From assembly GCA_016702305.1 (NCBI GenBank), contig JADJEH010000001.1, positions 868,001 through 932,000 on the forward strand: a stretch of 64,000 bases of DNA, read 5' to 3'. This stretch comes from a bacterium (lineage in GTDB: Bacteria; Electryoneota; RPQS01). Positions 1 to 10,300 of the stretch are shown piece by piece (positions within the stretch are counted from its first letter, which is position 1; every line of letters begins with the position of its first letter). The notes under the pieces are model-generated. The model did not search any database, had not been told where the DNA came from, and saw only the letters and a program-made list of their open reading frames with translations. The position numbers and the translations under genes were made by a program.

Positions 1-123
1 GAACGATGGCGACGCAAATTGCGCCCGATGCGGCGACAGGCCTAAACCCTTGGCTGCGCTCAACGCCGGAAGGCTCAAGCAGGCCATGATCAGCAGAAGT
101 CGAGTCCAACTCGAGAATTGCAT
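1..123 (-). CDS. secreted protein, N-terminal fragment (cut by window edge)
   Basis: An open frame begins with ATG at 123 and runs off the left edge with 41 codons and no stop. The translation starts MQFSSWTRLLLIMACLSLPA and continues LSAAKG, which is a textbook signal peptide: an Arg near the N-terminus, a Leu-rich core and an A-x-A-like cleavage site near residues 22-24. A GGAG Shine-Dalgarno lies six bases upstream of the ATG. The frame starts 26 bases after the stop of the upstream peptidase/barrel gene, so it is probably the next gene of the same envelope operon. Nothing after the signal peptide is long enough to identify a family. Confidence 0.6.
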   Translation of the reverse strand, partial: MQFSSWTRLLLIMACLSLPALSAAKGLGLSPHRAQFASPSF

Positions 124-149
124 GACAGTCTCCAATTATGATGAATGCT

Positions 150-3100
150 TCAATTATGCGAACAATGCGAACACGCGCACGACGAAGGATGTCGCGCGGG
201 CGGAATGATCGGCGTGTAGAAGTCAAACAATATCGTCAGGTAGTAGCGAACCTCATCGCCATAACCTGTCCGCACATCGTCTTCTACAACATCGAATTTG
301 TCAAGTCCGTAGGCCACATCAAATGACACGGCCGTCGGATAGGAATAGAACGAATGCAATGCGAATCGGAGCCCCGCGCCAATATCTTTCTTGGGCGACC
401 TGTCTCCGTAGTCGCCGACCCATGCGTCACCGACGTCGGTAAATACAGAGCCATAGACTCGATTCAATGATATAGGCCAAATAGGCAGCGCGGCCCGCTT
501 AATAATTGGGAAACGATAGGTCAATGTGCCGACCGCTGTACGCGTCCCGCCTAAGCTGTAAAATGAGTAACCGCGCATGCCGGGCAGTCCGCCCGCGTAC
601 TGATGGAAAAACGGATCTACATTGGAATCCATATAGCCGCCGCGCAAACGCAGCTCGGCTGCGTGGCTCTTGATCGGCGACTTGAAATAGCGCTCGACGC
701 CAAACTCGAGAAGATTGTAGTTATTAGGATCGTAGATCTCACGCAAACCAATTGCGTCGCCGCCGATCTCGATGTCCTTTATGAAATCGTGATTGGCGCG
801 CGTGAATTCAACGTAACCGCGATAGCCTGCGGCGGGACTAATGTCCGTTAGAATGCCGGGACGGCGGGCGTCCATGTACAATCCAGTCTTCCACGACCAG
901 CCGCGGAAATAGGTCAAACTGACGCTCGATTCATCATCGAAACGATTGTGCGCAACGTACTGGTCGTAAGTCGCCCGCGTCTTGACGTTCATGTTGACCG
1001 TCAGCGGCACGCCCAAACCTACGCTGATTTCGTTCAGGTTGTAACGATATCGAATACGGTACTGGTCAAAAATCGGCTCTAAACCGACCGGGCCGTCCTC
1101 TTCGCCGATGATGCGGCTGGAGTCCGCGAAGAACGAAGTCAACCGCCGCTGAACGTTGAAGTACTCCGCGAAAATTGTCGGGTAGAATTGTTTGTACTCC
1201 ACCAGACCGTAAAGATCATACTCGCGTTTCTGGTTAACGGCTGCACCGCCGATAAAGGTCATCTTGTCAAGCACATCGTTCAAGACAAGATACGTCCCGG
1301 GCTTGAAGGTATTGTAGTCAAAGGCGATGCGCGGAAACCAATACAGGCTTTCGAAACGCGGACGATACGGCTCAGATGATCGCGGGGTTCCGGTCAACGC
1401 AACGTCTTTACGCGGGACGCGGGCCAAGTAGTTCAAACGATCATCCAAAGCGCTGCGCGGCACGCGGACCGGCGCGAAGCTATCTAATACGCAGATGCGA
1501 AACCCGTCACCGCAAAACTCGGAGTAGGCGAGTTTCCCACTCGTGACTGCGGGATAAAACGCGCTGCCCAGCACCACCGTAAGCTGCTCCTTGCTCTCGT
1601 CGTCCAGATTCAGCCGGTAGATGTTGGCGATCCCGGACTCGTCGTACGAAACGTATAGCGATCGCCCGTCCGCGCTCCACGACGGATCGCGCAATTCGCC
1701 GCCGTTCCCGCTAAATTCGTCTTCGAGCGACAGCGAGTTGTCCGTCCGGTTGTACGCAAAGATGCGAATATCCCGGCCGCCGCGTTGGTGATGTGCCACG
1801 GCAATGCGGTTACCATCAGGAGACCAGCGCGGCAGATAATACTGCTCATGCGGCACAGAGGGAAGCCGCGTAAGCAGGTCTTCCGCCTTGAATGGCTTGG
1901 ATTTCCGGCTGACATCAGGCATCCGTGCCAGAGCGATTTCTCGTTTGCCGGATTCATTGATCGTGAAGAGCAGTAATTGTCCGTCGGGACTTACGTCTAC
2001 CGACTCGGCGCGCAACCCCTTGCTCAGTCGTCGTTCGTGCTTCTTGGCAAAGTCGTAGTAGTACAAATCGTGCAACAACGCGCCATGCGGATTCGCCGTC
2101 GAGCGGCGGGCAAAGACGACGCCGCTGTCGTTCGGCATCCAGGCCGGCGTGCCTTGCACTGCGCCCGCGATCAACACAATCGAGTCCGTCGCGACCGTGT
2201 AAAGGTAGAGCGAAGATTGACCAAAATACTCACGACCCGCGTTAGAGATAAACAGAAGTCGTGTGCCGTCATGTGACCACCGGGGATACGCACCGACGAA
2301 GCCTTTCTTGTCAAGCGTATCCGCTTGCGTAAGGTACGGCTCCAACGCCGCGCGTTCGGCTCCGTAGCGCTGCTCGAGGTCGTTCTTCCACTCGCGGTAC
2401 CAGTCTACACCCGGCTTACCCGTCACGGACCCGATTGCGTCATTTAAAGTCACTGGCAAGGGGTTCGCCATCTTGCGCGAGATCTTGCCCAAGGTTTCGG
2501 CACCCTCCGAGTGATCCGCAATGTAGCGGACCAACGCGAAACCCTGATTGTACACGCCTTCCGATTCCAAGCTCGTCTTGCCAAAGAAGCCCATGTCTTC
2601 GAAGCTCAGCAAGCGATTCGCCAGAGTGGCCTGACGCAGAAGCATATCACGGTGGCTATCCCAGAAATCGTAGCCGCTGCCGTCAAACTGATACTGCGCC
2701 GTGCCTTCCGCGAACCATGCGGGAATCGTGACGGATGGAAGCGGCCAGCTGATCAGCGTATTGGGATAGCCATACAGCACGTCCGGTCGGCGTTCCGGCT
2801 CATAGCCGAGGGCTTGCACATAAAAGGCCGGGAAACGTCGTGTCCACTTGCGCGTCGCCCCGAGTTGAATCATGTGCGTATACTCGTGGGTCACAACATT
2901 GCGCAGCCAATTCTGCGTGCCGCGGAAGTCCCAAGCCATCGAAGTCGCAAAGAACTTGATCTTGTTGGACTGGAAGTACGATCCGGCGTTGGCAATGTCG
3001 TCTTCATCGGAGAAGATCAGGGAGACCTTCGTATCGGGACGGTAGTCGTACACTTCACAGAGCGGTTCGTGAATCTCCTCGGCGATGTCCGCCGCGAGAT

Positions 3101-3251
3101 AGGCTACCTCTTCGAGACCTTCAGTGTAGTGGATGATGAAGTTCTTCGTTTCGAATGTTCGCCAGATCAGATTCGGCCGGTTGAACTCCGCGGTCTGCGC
3201 AAAGGAAAGAGTGGCTGCACTTAGCAGAAGGGCGACAATCCAGATTCGCAT
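150..3251 (-). CDS. zinc-peptidase/PD40 propeller/outer-membrane barrel fusion protein
   Basis: A 1033-residue exported protein with three parts. After a signal peptide (residues 1-19), residues about 20-300 form a gluzincin-like peptidase with HEYTH at 122-126 and a downstream WFAEGTAQY whose Glu182 fits the third zinc ligand. Residues about 310-640 carry WD40-like PD40 repeats (PRWSHDGTRLLFIS, PRWSPDGNRIAVAHH, PSWSADGRSLYVS). Residues about 690-1010 look like a BamA/Omp85-type beta-barrel, with alternating aromatic strands and a segment GGLPGMRGYSF typical of surface antigen D15. The start is ATG 3251, which overlaps the upstream TGA as TGATG. The C-terminus continues about 20 residues past the expected last strand (ILFDF) into a Cys/His-rich tail. 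A role in surface proteolysis or protein insertion is inferred. Confidence 0.8.
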   Translation of the reverse strand: MRIWIVALLLSAATLSFAQTAEFNRPNLIWRTFETKNFIIHYTEGLEEVAYLAADIAEEIHEPLCEVYDYRPDTKVSLIFSDEDDIANAGSYFQSNKIKFFATSMAWDFRGTQNWLRNVVTHEYTHMIQLGATRKWTRRFPAFYVQALGYEPERRPDVLYGYPNTLISWPLPSVTIPAWFAEGTAQYQFDGSGYDFWDSHRDMLLRQATLANRLLSFEDMGFFGKTSLESEGVYNQGFALVRYIADHSEGAETLGKISRKMANPLPVTLNDAIGSVTGKPGVDWYREWKNDLEQRYGAERAALEPYLTQADTLDKKGFVGAYPRWSHDGTRLLFISNAGREYFGQSSLYLYTVATDSIVLIAGAVQGTPAWMPNDSGVVFARRSTANPHGALLHDLYYYDFAKKHERRLSKGLRAESVDVSPDGQLLLFTINESGKREIALARMPDVSRKSKPFKAEDLLTRLPSVPHEQYYLPRWSPDGNRIAVAHHQRGGRDIRIFAYNRTDNSLSLEDEFSGNGGELRDPSWSADGRSLYVSYDESGIANIYRLNLDDESKEQLTVVLGSAFYPAVTSGKLAYSEFCGDGFRICVLDSFAPVRVPRSALDDRLNYLARVPRKDVALTGTPRSSEPYRPRFESLYWFPRIAFDYNTFKPGTYLVLNDVLDKMTFIGGAAVNQKREYDLYGLVEYKQFYPTIFAEYFNVQRRLTSFFADSSRIIGEEDGPVGLEPIFDQYRIRYRYNLNEISVGLGVPLTVNMNVKTRATYDQYVAHNRFDDESSVSLTYFRGWSWKTGLYMDARRPGILTDISPAAGYRGYVEFTRANHDFIKDIEIGGDAIGLREIYDPNNYNLLEFGVERYFKSPIKSHAAELRLRGGYMDSNVDPFFHQYAGGLPGMRGYSFYSLGGTRTAVGTLTYRFPIIKRAALPIWPISLNRVYGSVFTDVGDAWVGDYGDRSPKKDIGAGLRFALHSFYSYPTAVSFDVAYGLDKFDVVEDDVRTGYGDEVRYYLTILFDFYTPIIPPARHPSSCACSHCSHN

Positions 3252-6241
3252 CAACGCACCACCGCGATCTTAATTTCCGCGCTGCGGTTTTCGCCCGCGC
3301 CGTGGGCCTCCACCCTGCCGATATATACGCCGCTTTGAACACTGGTCGTGTTCCACGGAATCTCAAACGCGCCGGCAAAACTCGACGAACCTGCAAGGTC
3401 CGCGACTTTGCGTCCAGCCAAGTCAAAGATTTTCACATCAGCCCGCGCCGCAAAGGGCAACGTCAAGCGGATGTTCGCAAGCGATGTCGCCGGATTCGGC
3501 CAGACATACACAAAGTTTTCGCGCTCGTGCACCTGTGGTCGCGCCGCGCCAATAATAATGATGTTGTCCGGCGCTTGATAGATTTCGTTGGCGGCGCCAT
3601 CGGCCGAAACAGGCAACCGCATTAGCGAAAACATTGTACCATCGCTGTGACGCTCGTGCATCAGAAGGTGCCGCCTATTGACGCCGTCGGCCAGCCGCAC
3701 TAATTCAGTCTGCCCGTTGATGGCCAAGGGAAAATCAGGATACACGTGAGTTTCGTGATCATAGGCCGCGACCCGGCCACCACGCGTGGTGCCGTCAGCA
3801 TATTTCTCAACCCTCACTTGCAACAAATCGGGCGAACTGTCGAAGTTCAGATCGTGCGCGGTGGTCATGCCATCCTGCAGTGCGGTGAAATCCTCGCGGG
3901 GCGTGTTGTCCGCGCCGTCCGGTCCACCTCCGTCCATCCGGCCGTCTCCGTCCCAGTCCACTTGCGGGGGCATACAGCCGTCACCATTTGTGTGGCCGTT
4001 GTCCACGTCAGCGTAATCGCACAGGACTTCGCCGGTTTCGCCATCAAGGTAACCGAAGGTGTCCACAAAGACCACCGTGCGGGCATTTTCTTGTACAACT
4101 ATGGGACTGACTTCTTGAACGCCCAGTTCTGTAATCCACCGCGTCACCAAAGTATCGGCCACGTCGAAACGTACAATTTTGTCCTGCATCCAGGCCAGAA
4201 TTGACGGAGTCGGGTAGGTATGATAGTTGGTGAAGTGTCGAATCGCCAAGGCTTCGTCAAAGGCACGAGCCGCGATGAGTGTCATGGCGCTGTCGAAAAT
4301 GGCGTATCCCGTGGTCGGCGATGGTGGAACTCTTGGCCAAGATTCCCCCGTGAAAAGCAGGCGTTCGCCGCCCGATTGGGTAGTCACATGAAAAACGCGA
4401 TTCATGACTGATGTAGAAATCGGCACGTCGCGGAAAGTAGAATCGAGACCGCCTTCAGTCCATCCAACGGTTCCTACCGGATTTCCGATAAAACACAGCC
4501 GTTCCGCGTCATTGGCTCCGATCGAATACGCCGTGTCCAGGAGCACGCCATCTGGAACGACCATAACAAGTGATAATCCCGAGGAGTCGTCCACAACGAA
4601 CAGCGTGTCATGCGACTGGGCATAGAATTCACGCTGGCCATCGCCATCCAAGTCTGCAATGGCCCAACGCGCTGCGGTGTCGGCAACGGATACGGGGAAG
4701 CCGTCTTCCACGAGGGTTCCACGCACCCGACATGACATTATACTATCTACATCCGTGAAATCACTGATTTCCAGAAATGTAAAACTATGGTCGGTGAGTC
4801 GCGCCGACGGCCGCGTGTTGTCATTGAATCGAACGTTGACCGATCCGCCATTCGCTTCGCGAAACGAGCGATTGTCGCGGTACCAGCAATCATCCTGAAT
4901 TCCCAATTCTGTCCCGGAGCCCGCCGTCGCAAAACCGTACTCGCGTCCAATGTCCTGTGAGCCATCCCCCTCGACAAGGTCCACGCCACGGTTTGCAGGG
5001 TCTGCATTCACTCGATTTTCGGCGATCTTGTCCGCGATAACGTCTTCATCGATCTTCCAGAGCAGTAGTCCGCTGCCCGGAAGGCCGAAGTCATAGTGCG
5101 ATGCGCGAACGGGTACACGGAAGCCTGGTTCGATCGCCATGTCGCCATCGCGTTCGATTCGCATCTCGCGTCCCCCACGATCGAATAACTTCACGTGGAG
5201 AAGTGAATCGGCGTCGGCATCTCGATTCTCGAGCAGGTAATACTCGCGATCCGTGACGGCAATTTTGGCGATTCTGGGCGCACTGGAATGACCAAAGCGC
5301 GCCAGCCGAAGAGTGTCGCCGGTACCGGAAAGTTCGACTGCCTCAGCCGAGTCCCAACCCATATACAGCCGGGACCACGCGTCAGGCAATGCCGGGACCA
5401 TCGCATTCACATTTCCCGAGCCCTGATCCATCATGCCCCAGCGGCCGATACCACTCGCGCCCGTTTCCGTGTTGAACAGATCTGGCATTCCAAGCCAATT
5501 GCCAAACAGTTTAATCATCACGCCGTTCAGCGAGAGTTCAACGCCAAGCTCCAGGACCTCGGGTTGATTCTGTGCTTCAGGCAGCAGCAGACCACGCGTT
5601 ACACCCGCTGGCACGCCGCCCGGAAAGCGATTCAGATCATTGGGCGAAATGTAGGCCGAAGGAATGTCAAACGGCGTGTTGTCAAAACCGACGTTGAAAT
5701 CTTTTCCGACGCCGGCATGAACAACAAGAACGGCATCGTACTGCGTGAAATCGGCATCGGGATCCGCTAACGTCACCGCTTCGACAAATAGTTCGACCAG
5801 CCGCAAATTGAGCAGCGCGGTGTCGCTGTTGAAATTGTAGTGCCACATCGGATAGGCCAGCCTGTAGGCAGCGTTATCCGACGCCGGAAAAATGTCCCGC
5901 CGAGAAAACGAAATTGCGTTGTTCGACACCGTTGAGTAGTAGTGTTCGAGAAACGCCAGATGGTCTTCGAAGTAAGCCTTATCATGCGGCAGTGGGTCAA
6001 TTCGCAGAGTGTCCGGGAACCCTGAACCGAAGCTGCCGTCGCCAGTCGTGCCTGTTAGATCGTCCGGCTGAAAGTCAACCCGGATCAGACAGAGGCGAAT
6101 CGGCTCGCCCGCGGGCCACGGAGCGTCCAAGGTCGAGGCGCTGCCCCGTTCCCAGCGAGCTGGCGCAAACGGTGCGGCCCAGGCGAACGCCTGAGCCAGC
6201 ACCATGGCCGCACAATAGAAGTATATTCGTTTAGAAATCAA
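3251..6241 (-). CDS. M6-family-like secreted protein with degenerate active site and C-terminal sorting domain
   Basis: A large exported protein of about 996 residues. The N-terminal half follows the immune-inhibitor-A/M6 peptidase fold, including the downstream GMPDLF signature and GRWGMMDQGSGN. Where M6 enzymes have HExGH, this protein reads KLFGN (residues 244-248), so both zinc histidines and the catalytic Glu are missing. The second half has Ca-binding VCBS/FG-GAP-like runs (DLDGDGQREF, DWDGDGRMDGG). The last 85 residues are a Por/FlgD-type sorting domain starting at WPNPATSLANIRL. The start is uncertain: TTG 6241 gives an ideal signal peptide (ISKRIYFYCAAMVLAQAFAW) and overlaps porV by 11 bases, while GTG 6286 and ATG 6205 are alternatives without a better ribosome site. 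It is probably a type IX cargo with a binding rather than peptidase role. Confidence 0.75.
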   Translation of the reverse strand: MISKRIYFYCAAMVLAQAFAWAAPFAPARWERGSASTLDAPWPAGEPIRLCLIRVDFQPDDLTGTTGDGSFGSGFPDTLRIDPLPHDKAYFEDHLAFLEHYYSTVSNNAISFSRRDIFPASDNAAYRLAYPMWHYNFNSDTALLNLRLVELFVEAVTLADPDADFTQYDAVLVVHAGVGKDFNVGFDNTPFDIPSAYISPNDLNRFPGGVPAGVTRGLLLPEAQNQPEVLELGVELSLNGVMIKLFGNWLGMPDLFNTETGASGIGRWGMMDQGSGNVNAMVPALPDAWSRLYMGWDSAEAVELSGTGDTLRLARFGHSSAPRIAKIAVTDREYYLLENRDADADSLLHVKLFDRGGREMRIERDGDMAIEPGFRVPVRASHYDFGLPGSGLLLWKIDEDVIADKIAENRVNADPANRGVDLVEGDGSQDIGREYGFATAGSGTELGIQDDCWYRDNRSFREANGGSVNVRFNDNTRPSARLTDHSFTFLEISDFTDVDSIMSCRVRGTLVEDGFPVSVADTAARWAIADLDGDGQREFYAQSHDTLFVVDDSSGLSLVMVVPDGVLLDTAYSIGANDAERLCFIGNPVGTVGWTEGGLDSTFRDVPISTSVMNRVFHVTTQSGGERLLFTGESWPRVPPSPTTGYAIFDSAMTLIAARAFDEALAIRHFTNYHTYPTPSILAWMQDKIVRFDVADTLVTRWITELGVQEVSPIVVQENARTVVFVDTFGYLDGETGEVLCDYADVDNGHTNGDGCMPPQVDWDGDGRMDGGGPDGADNTPREDFTALQDGMTTAHDLNFDSSPDLLQVRVEKYADGTTRGGRVAAYDHETHVYPDFPLAINGQTELVRLADGVNRRHLLMHERHSDGTMFSLMRLPVSADGAANEIYQAPDNIIIIGAARPQVHERENFVYVWPNPATSLANIRLTLPFAARADVKIFDLAGRKVADLAGSSSFAGAFEIPWNTTSVQSGVYIGRVEAHGAGENRSAEIKIAVVR

Positions 6242-7274
6242 CCGAGAGGGAGTAACGCATCGTATCCGTGAGCGGGTGATTCTCACCGGCCGTCAGATAG
6301 CTGAAGTCGAAACGGTATGTGCTATATTTGAGAGAAACGCCGAACGTGTACGGAAACACGCGGCCCAAATGGTCATTGTAGTAGCCGCCACGCAGGCCAA
6401 CGAGTGTTGAGTACCAGTACTCCGCGCCCATGTGCCAGATCAACGACTTCGCCAGATCGCCGTCACCCCATGCCGAGAACAGCGCTTCATAGAACTCATC
6501 TGAGCGGCCAAATTCGTCACGCTTAACGAGCTCCTTGTCAAGGTCCGACAGAATGGTCAGCTTATTGAATTCCTGATCGAGAATCTTGTACGCAATTCCG
6601 AACTTGAGAGTTGTAGGCAGCGGATCGGCCTGGGCGCGGTCAATGTACGAGACTTTGGGGCCCATATTCGAAAGATTCGCGCCAACCGACAAACCCGACA
6701 TAAACGGCGCCTTGTAGAGCATACCGAGGTCGGCCGCAATAGCCGTGGCCGTACCCTTACCGGCTTCCGCACCGGCGCCGGTCGGGGACAGATTACTGTA
6801 AGCGAGCTTCAAACCGACGCCCATAGAGAGGTTCTCATTCACGAGCGCACCGTAACTGCCGGTGATAGCCAGTTCGTACGATGAAAACGTGCCCAGCTCA
6901 CGGCCAGTCACGTCCGTACGAACGGTCTCGCCGAGATTCAAGAAGACGAGATTTGCGCCGAACGTACCCCACTCGGGAACTTCGTACGTTCCGCTGACGA
7001 ACGCGTAATAGAGATCCGACAGATTGAACTGCGGAAGCCACCGCGAGTACATCATCGTCACTTCATTACCGCGCTGAAAGGCCAAGCCCGCCGGATTCCA
7101 CCAGGTCGCCGTGGCGTCATCCGCCAAAGCTACGAACGACTCGCCCATACCCGCAGGGCGCGCGCCGGGTGCAATCTTCAAAAAGAGCAGCGTCGCCTGA
7201 CTGACGCTGGCCGCCTGCACCGGAACAGCCATCATGGCTGCTGTAATGCTGAGCGCGATCATCCATCTCTTCAT
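6231..7274 (-). CDS. porV: PorV/PorQ-family outer-membrane protein
   Basis: A 347-residue beta-barrel protein with a signal peptide (cleavage after VQAAS, about residue 22). The N-terminus of the mature protein carries the family hallmark LKIAPGARPAGMGESFVALA followed by DDATATWWNPAGL, seen in PorV/PorQ and FadL-like barrels. PorV is the outer-membrane shuttle that brings type IX cargo to the PorU sortase. The gene follows the porU homologue by 34 bases, the same order as in Porphyromonas, which supports the name. The barrel ends with LSVDF, an aromatic C-terminal residue as expected for BAM insertion. PorQ or another UPF0164-type paralogue cannot be excluded from sequence alone. Confidence 0.8.
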   Translation of the reverse strand: MKRWMIALSITAAMMAVPVQAASVSQATLLFLKIAPGARPAGMGESFVALADDATATWWNPAGLAFQRGNEVTMMYSRWLPQFNLSDLYYAFVSGTYEVPEWGTFGANLVFLNLGETVRTDVTGRELGTFSSYELAITGSYGALVNENLSMGVGLKLAYSNLSPTGAGAEAGKGTATAIAADLGMLYKAPFMSGLSVGANLSNMGPKVSYIDRAQADPLPTTLKFGIAYKILDQEFNKLTILSDLDKELVKRDEFGRSDEFYEALFSAWGDGDLAKSLIWHMGAEYWYSTLVGLRGGYYNDHLGRVFPYTFGVSLKYSTYRFDFSYLTAGENHPLTDTMRYSLSVDF

Positions 7275-7308
7275 GTGCTCTCCTGAACTGTATCTTAGTT
7301 TGAATTGT

Positions 7309-10300
7309 TTATCGAAGTATCACCAACTTGCCGGTCGCTTCGGCGGTGTAGCCGCGCTGGTGCCGGGCAATCACTTTGTACAAATAGACCCCATTGGCCA
7401 GCTCATGCCCGTCGCGATCACGCCCGTGCCACGGACGCGTGCTGTTGCTATTGTAGAGCTGCCGCGTGCTCAGACCGTCAAGCTCGTCCACCAGTTTCCC
7501 GGTCATCGTGAAAATCTTGACCGTCACATCCGCCGTGCCATCCTGCGTTAACGAATACGTGAAAAAGGTCTCGGCGGTCATCGGGTTCGGCCAATTCAGG
7601 ATGTCTTGTATGGCATAGCCCGATTCGCCCGACTCGCCCACGATAAAATCAAACGCGTAGTTGTTCAAATTATTGAACGAATCCCACGCTTCAATCGTCA
7701 ACCGGTGAGGACCATCCGAAAGCGGGCCAATGGTCCGCGACAGCTCGCCCTCTGTGTAACTGTCCACGTCGTAGTTAAAGAACTGCGTAATGTCTTCGGC
7801 TTGCGCGTCGTCTATGCGGGCTGTAATCTTGTGGCCAACTTCGCCGGAAAGATTCAGTCCGGATTCGTCGTCAAGGCGAACGATCAGCACCGGGGTGCGG
7901 CTGACCTGATCGCCATTGCGAAACGACGTATTCTCCAACCATGCGCCAATCTGCGGCGGCACGGTGTCGGATGTCGCGGCGGCGGCATTGGCGATTCTCA
8001 AAGGTTGCTCGATGCCGATTCCGTCAGCGGAGTCCGGCTCGCTGTCCGATTTCCCAAAGAAATATAGGCTGACTTTGGCATTCTCGCCGCCGTACTGGAT
8101 GTCACGCGGCACACGGAAAGTCACGTCAAATCTGCCATTCTCAATCGTCGAGCGGCCGCGGAATATCGCGTTGCCCGGCAATCCGTAGTAATAGGGATCA
8201 GCGGACGGAGTGCTGCAATCTGAAATCAGCGGGAAGTAATAGGCCGCCGAGTCTTCGGAATCGAATACGCGCGCCTCAACAATGCCTTGGAAATCCGGCC
8301 AGACTTCTTCGTCGAAACGTCGGTCATCGCCGGGGCGCGGTTCATAGTCGTTGGCAAGCGCGCTGTTTGTACGAGACACATACCCACTCAGGTGGAATAG
8401 GCCGCCGGCCTGCAGCGAGTCGTCCCGTTCTTCCACGAAGGCATAGTACTCAGGCGTCGCCAATCGCAGCACCGGGTCGCCGAACGTATGATAGAGCCGG
8501 TTCTCGCCGCGCAACGGCTTTGTCAATAGCAACGCCTCACCCAAACTGCGGCGCCGGTCAATTCCCTGACGGAATATCTCCGTGTAAAACTCTTCGGTGA
8601 GCCGCTGGTTTTGTGAAACGAACGTGAATCGGGTCGCGGCGACACAGCCGATGGCCCCAACTCCGTCGGCGCCTACCAGCAACTCCGGAAAGCACCGTTC
8701 ATTGGGTCGGTCAAAACCACCCCATGTGCAGGTTCCTGCGACAATAACGGGCCACATACGGTTGTTGTCGAGCAGCCCGAAATCACGATCCATGACGAAC
8801 AACTGCTCATCCGTCCAGACGCGCTCGTTGCCGTGGCCAACGTAATTGATTAACAGCGTGCCGTTGTTAATTGTTTCGATCAAATCGCGAGTGGCATCCG
8901 GCTTTTGCGATGTGGAAGCCGATTGCCGGAACGGATACAGTATCTCGTAGATCTTCCGGAACGTGAAGTAGTTCGGCAGAACATTGTTGATCAGATTCTC
9001 CGAATCGCGTGTATGGACGGACTCGGCGCAAAAACCCGATTTCCATTCGTCGTCGGCCACGAACGTGGCCGTGTTCTTCCACGGACCGTAAAGCGGATCA
9101 GCGGCGTAGTTCACGGTCTTTTCAACAATTGCCGCAACTTCTTGAGGCGTTTGCACGGGCCAGCGGCCTGATATCATGTCAAGCAAAGGTGCCCCATCGT
9201 CAAACTCGACATAGTAATCGTCCGTACACACACCAGACGACTCCCATGGCGGCATCCAATTATCGTCCGAGCTCGACACAAGATTGCGATAGTCGTAGTC
9301 ACCATCGCCCACGAATAGCACATAGCGAGGAGGCTCGGCCGAACCGTCGGAGCCGCGCCAGCGCTCGTGGGCATAGCGCAGGAAATTGCGAATGGCCGTT
9401 GGATCGGTTACGCCCCACGAGAACTCGTCGTAGACATCGCTAAGTTTAACGCGGACGGCCGTCAGCGGTTCTTCTTCGTATTCGGCATGCATTTCGACCA
9501 GCGGTTCGAGGTCGTCGTACCACGTATCGTATGTCAGAATGATGATGCCCGCTTCATTCTCCGGTTGGCGCAATCGCGAATAGTCGGCCGCATCCGTGAC
9601 GTGACGGCCACGAAAGATCGGCGTTCGAATCCGGTTCGGATTCGTCCCGAAGTATCGCCGATTTGCCGCGGACAGGGCCGAGTCCGTGAAACTTGATCCG
9701 CGCCCCACTCGTATAGAATCGTGCGCGCTGATTTCCATGAGATACGCATCCGCGGCTAAACCGGTCACATACCGGTATCCGCCACTGAGTTCAGGCGCGG
9801 GAAATTCGAGCGCGCTGCTGGTGGCTTGCAGCGTCCGGTCATATTCACACTCGATATAGTTCAGCAGTATCTGGCGGCTTGTATTGTTGACCAATCGCAC
9901 AACGTTATTGCCGGGCACGAACGTGCCTTCCGGAACCGCAATCGTCATAGAACCCGAGAAGGTCCCGCTGCTCACAAGTGTGTTGTTCACGTAGACATTA
10001 AAACCCAGACCACCGCCAGAAACAGTATCCATCCTGAGCTTCAACGTGCCCGCACCTGAGCCGACGCTTTCGAGATTCAGCGCAAACGAGCGATCACTGG
10101 ACGGATCAAGTGTCGCCATGTACCAAATCACGCCGGAGTTTGACTGCCACGCCTGCACCGCGTAGATGAACTGCTCTTGATCCAAATAGGCGCGGCCTTG
10201 CACGAACTCAACCGTCTGCGCGTTGCTCAGGTTCGGCAGGCTGCTCATCCGACGTCCGGCTGAACCGCTTGGGTCTATGCCGATCCAGTAGATGTTCTCG

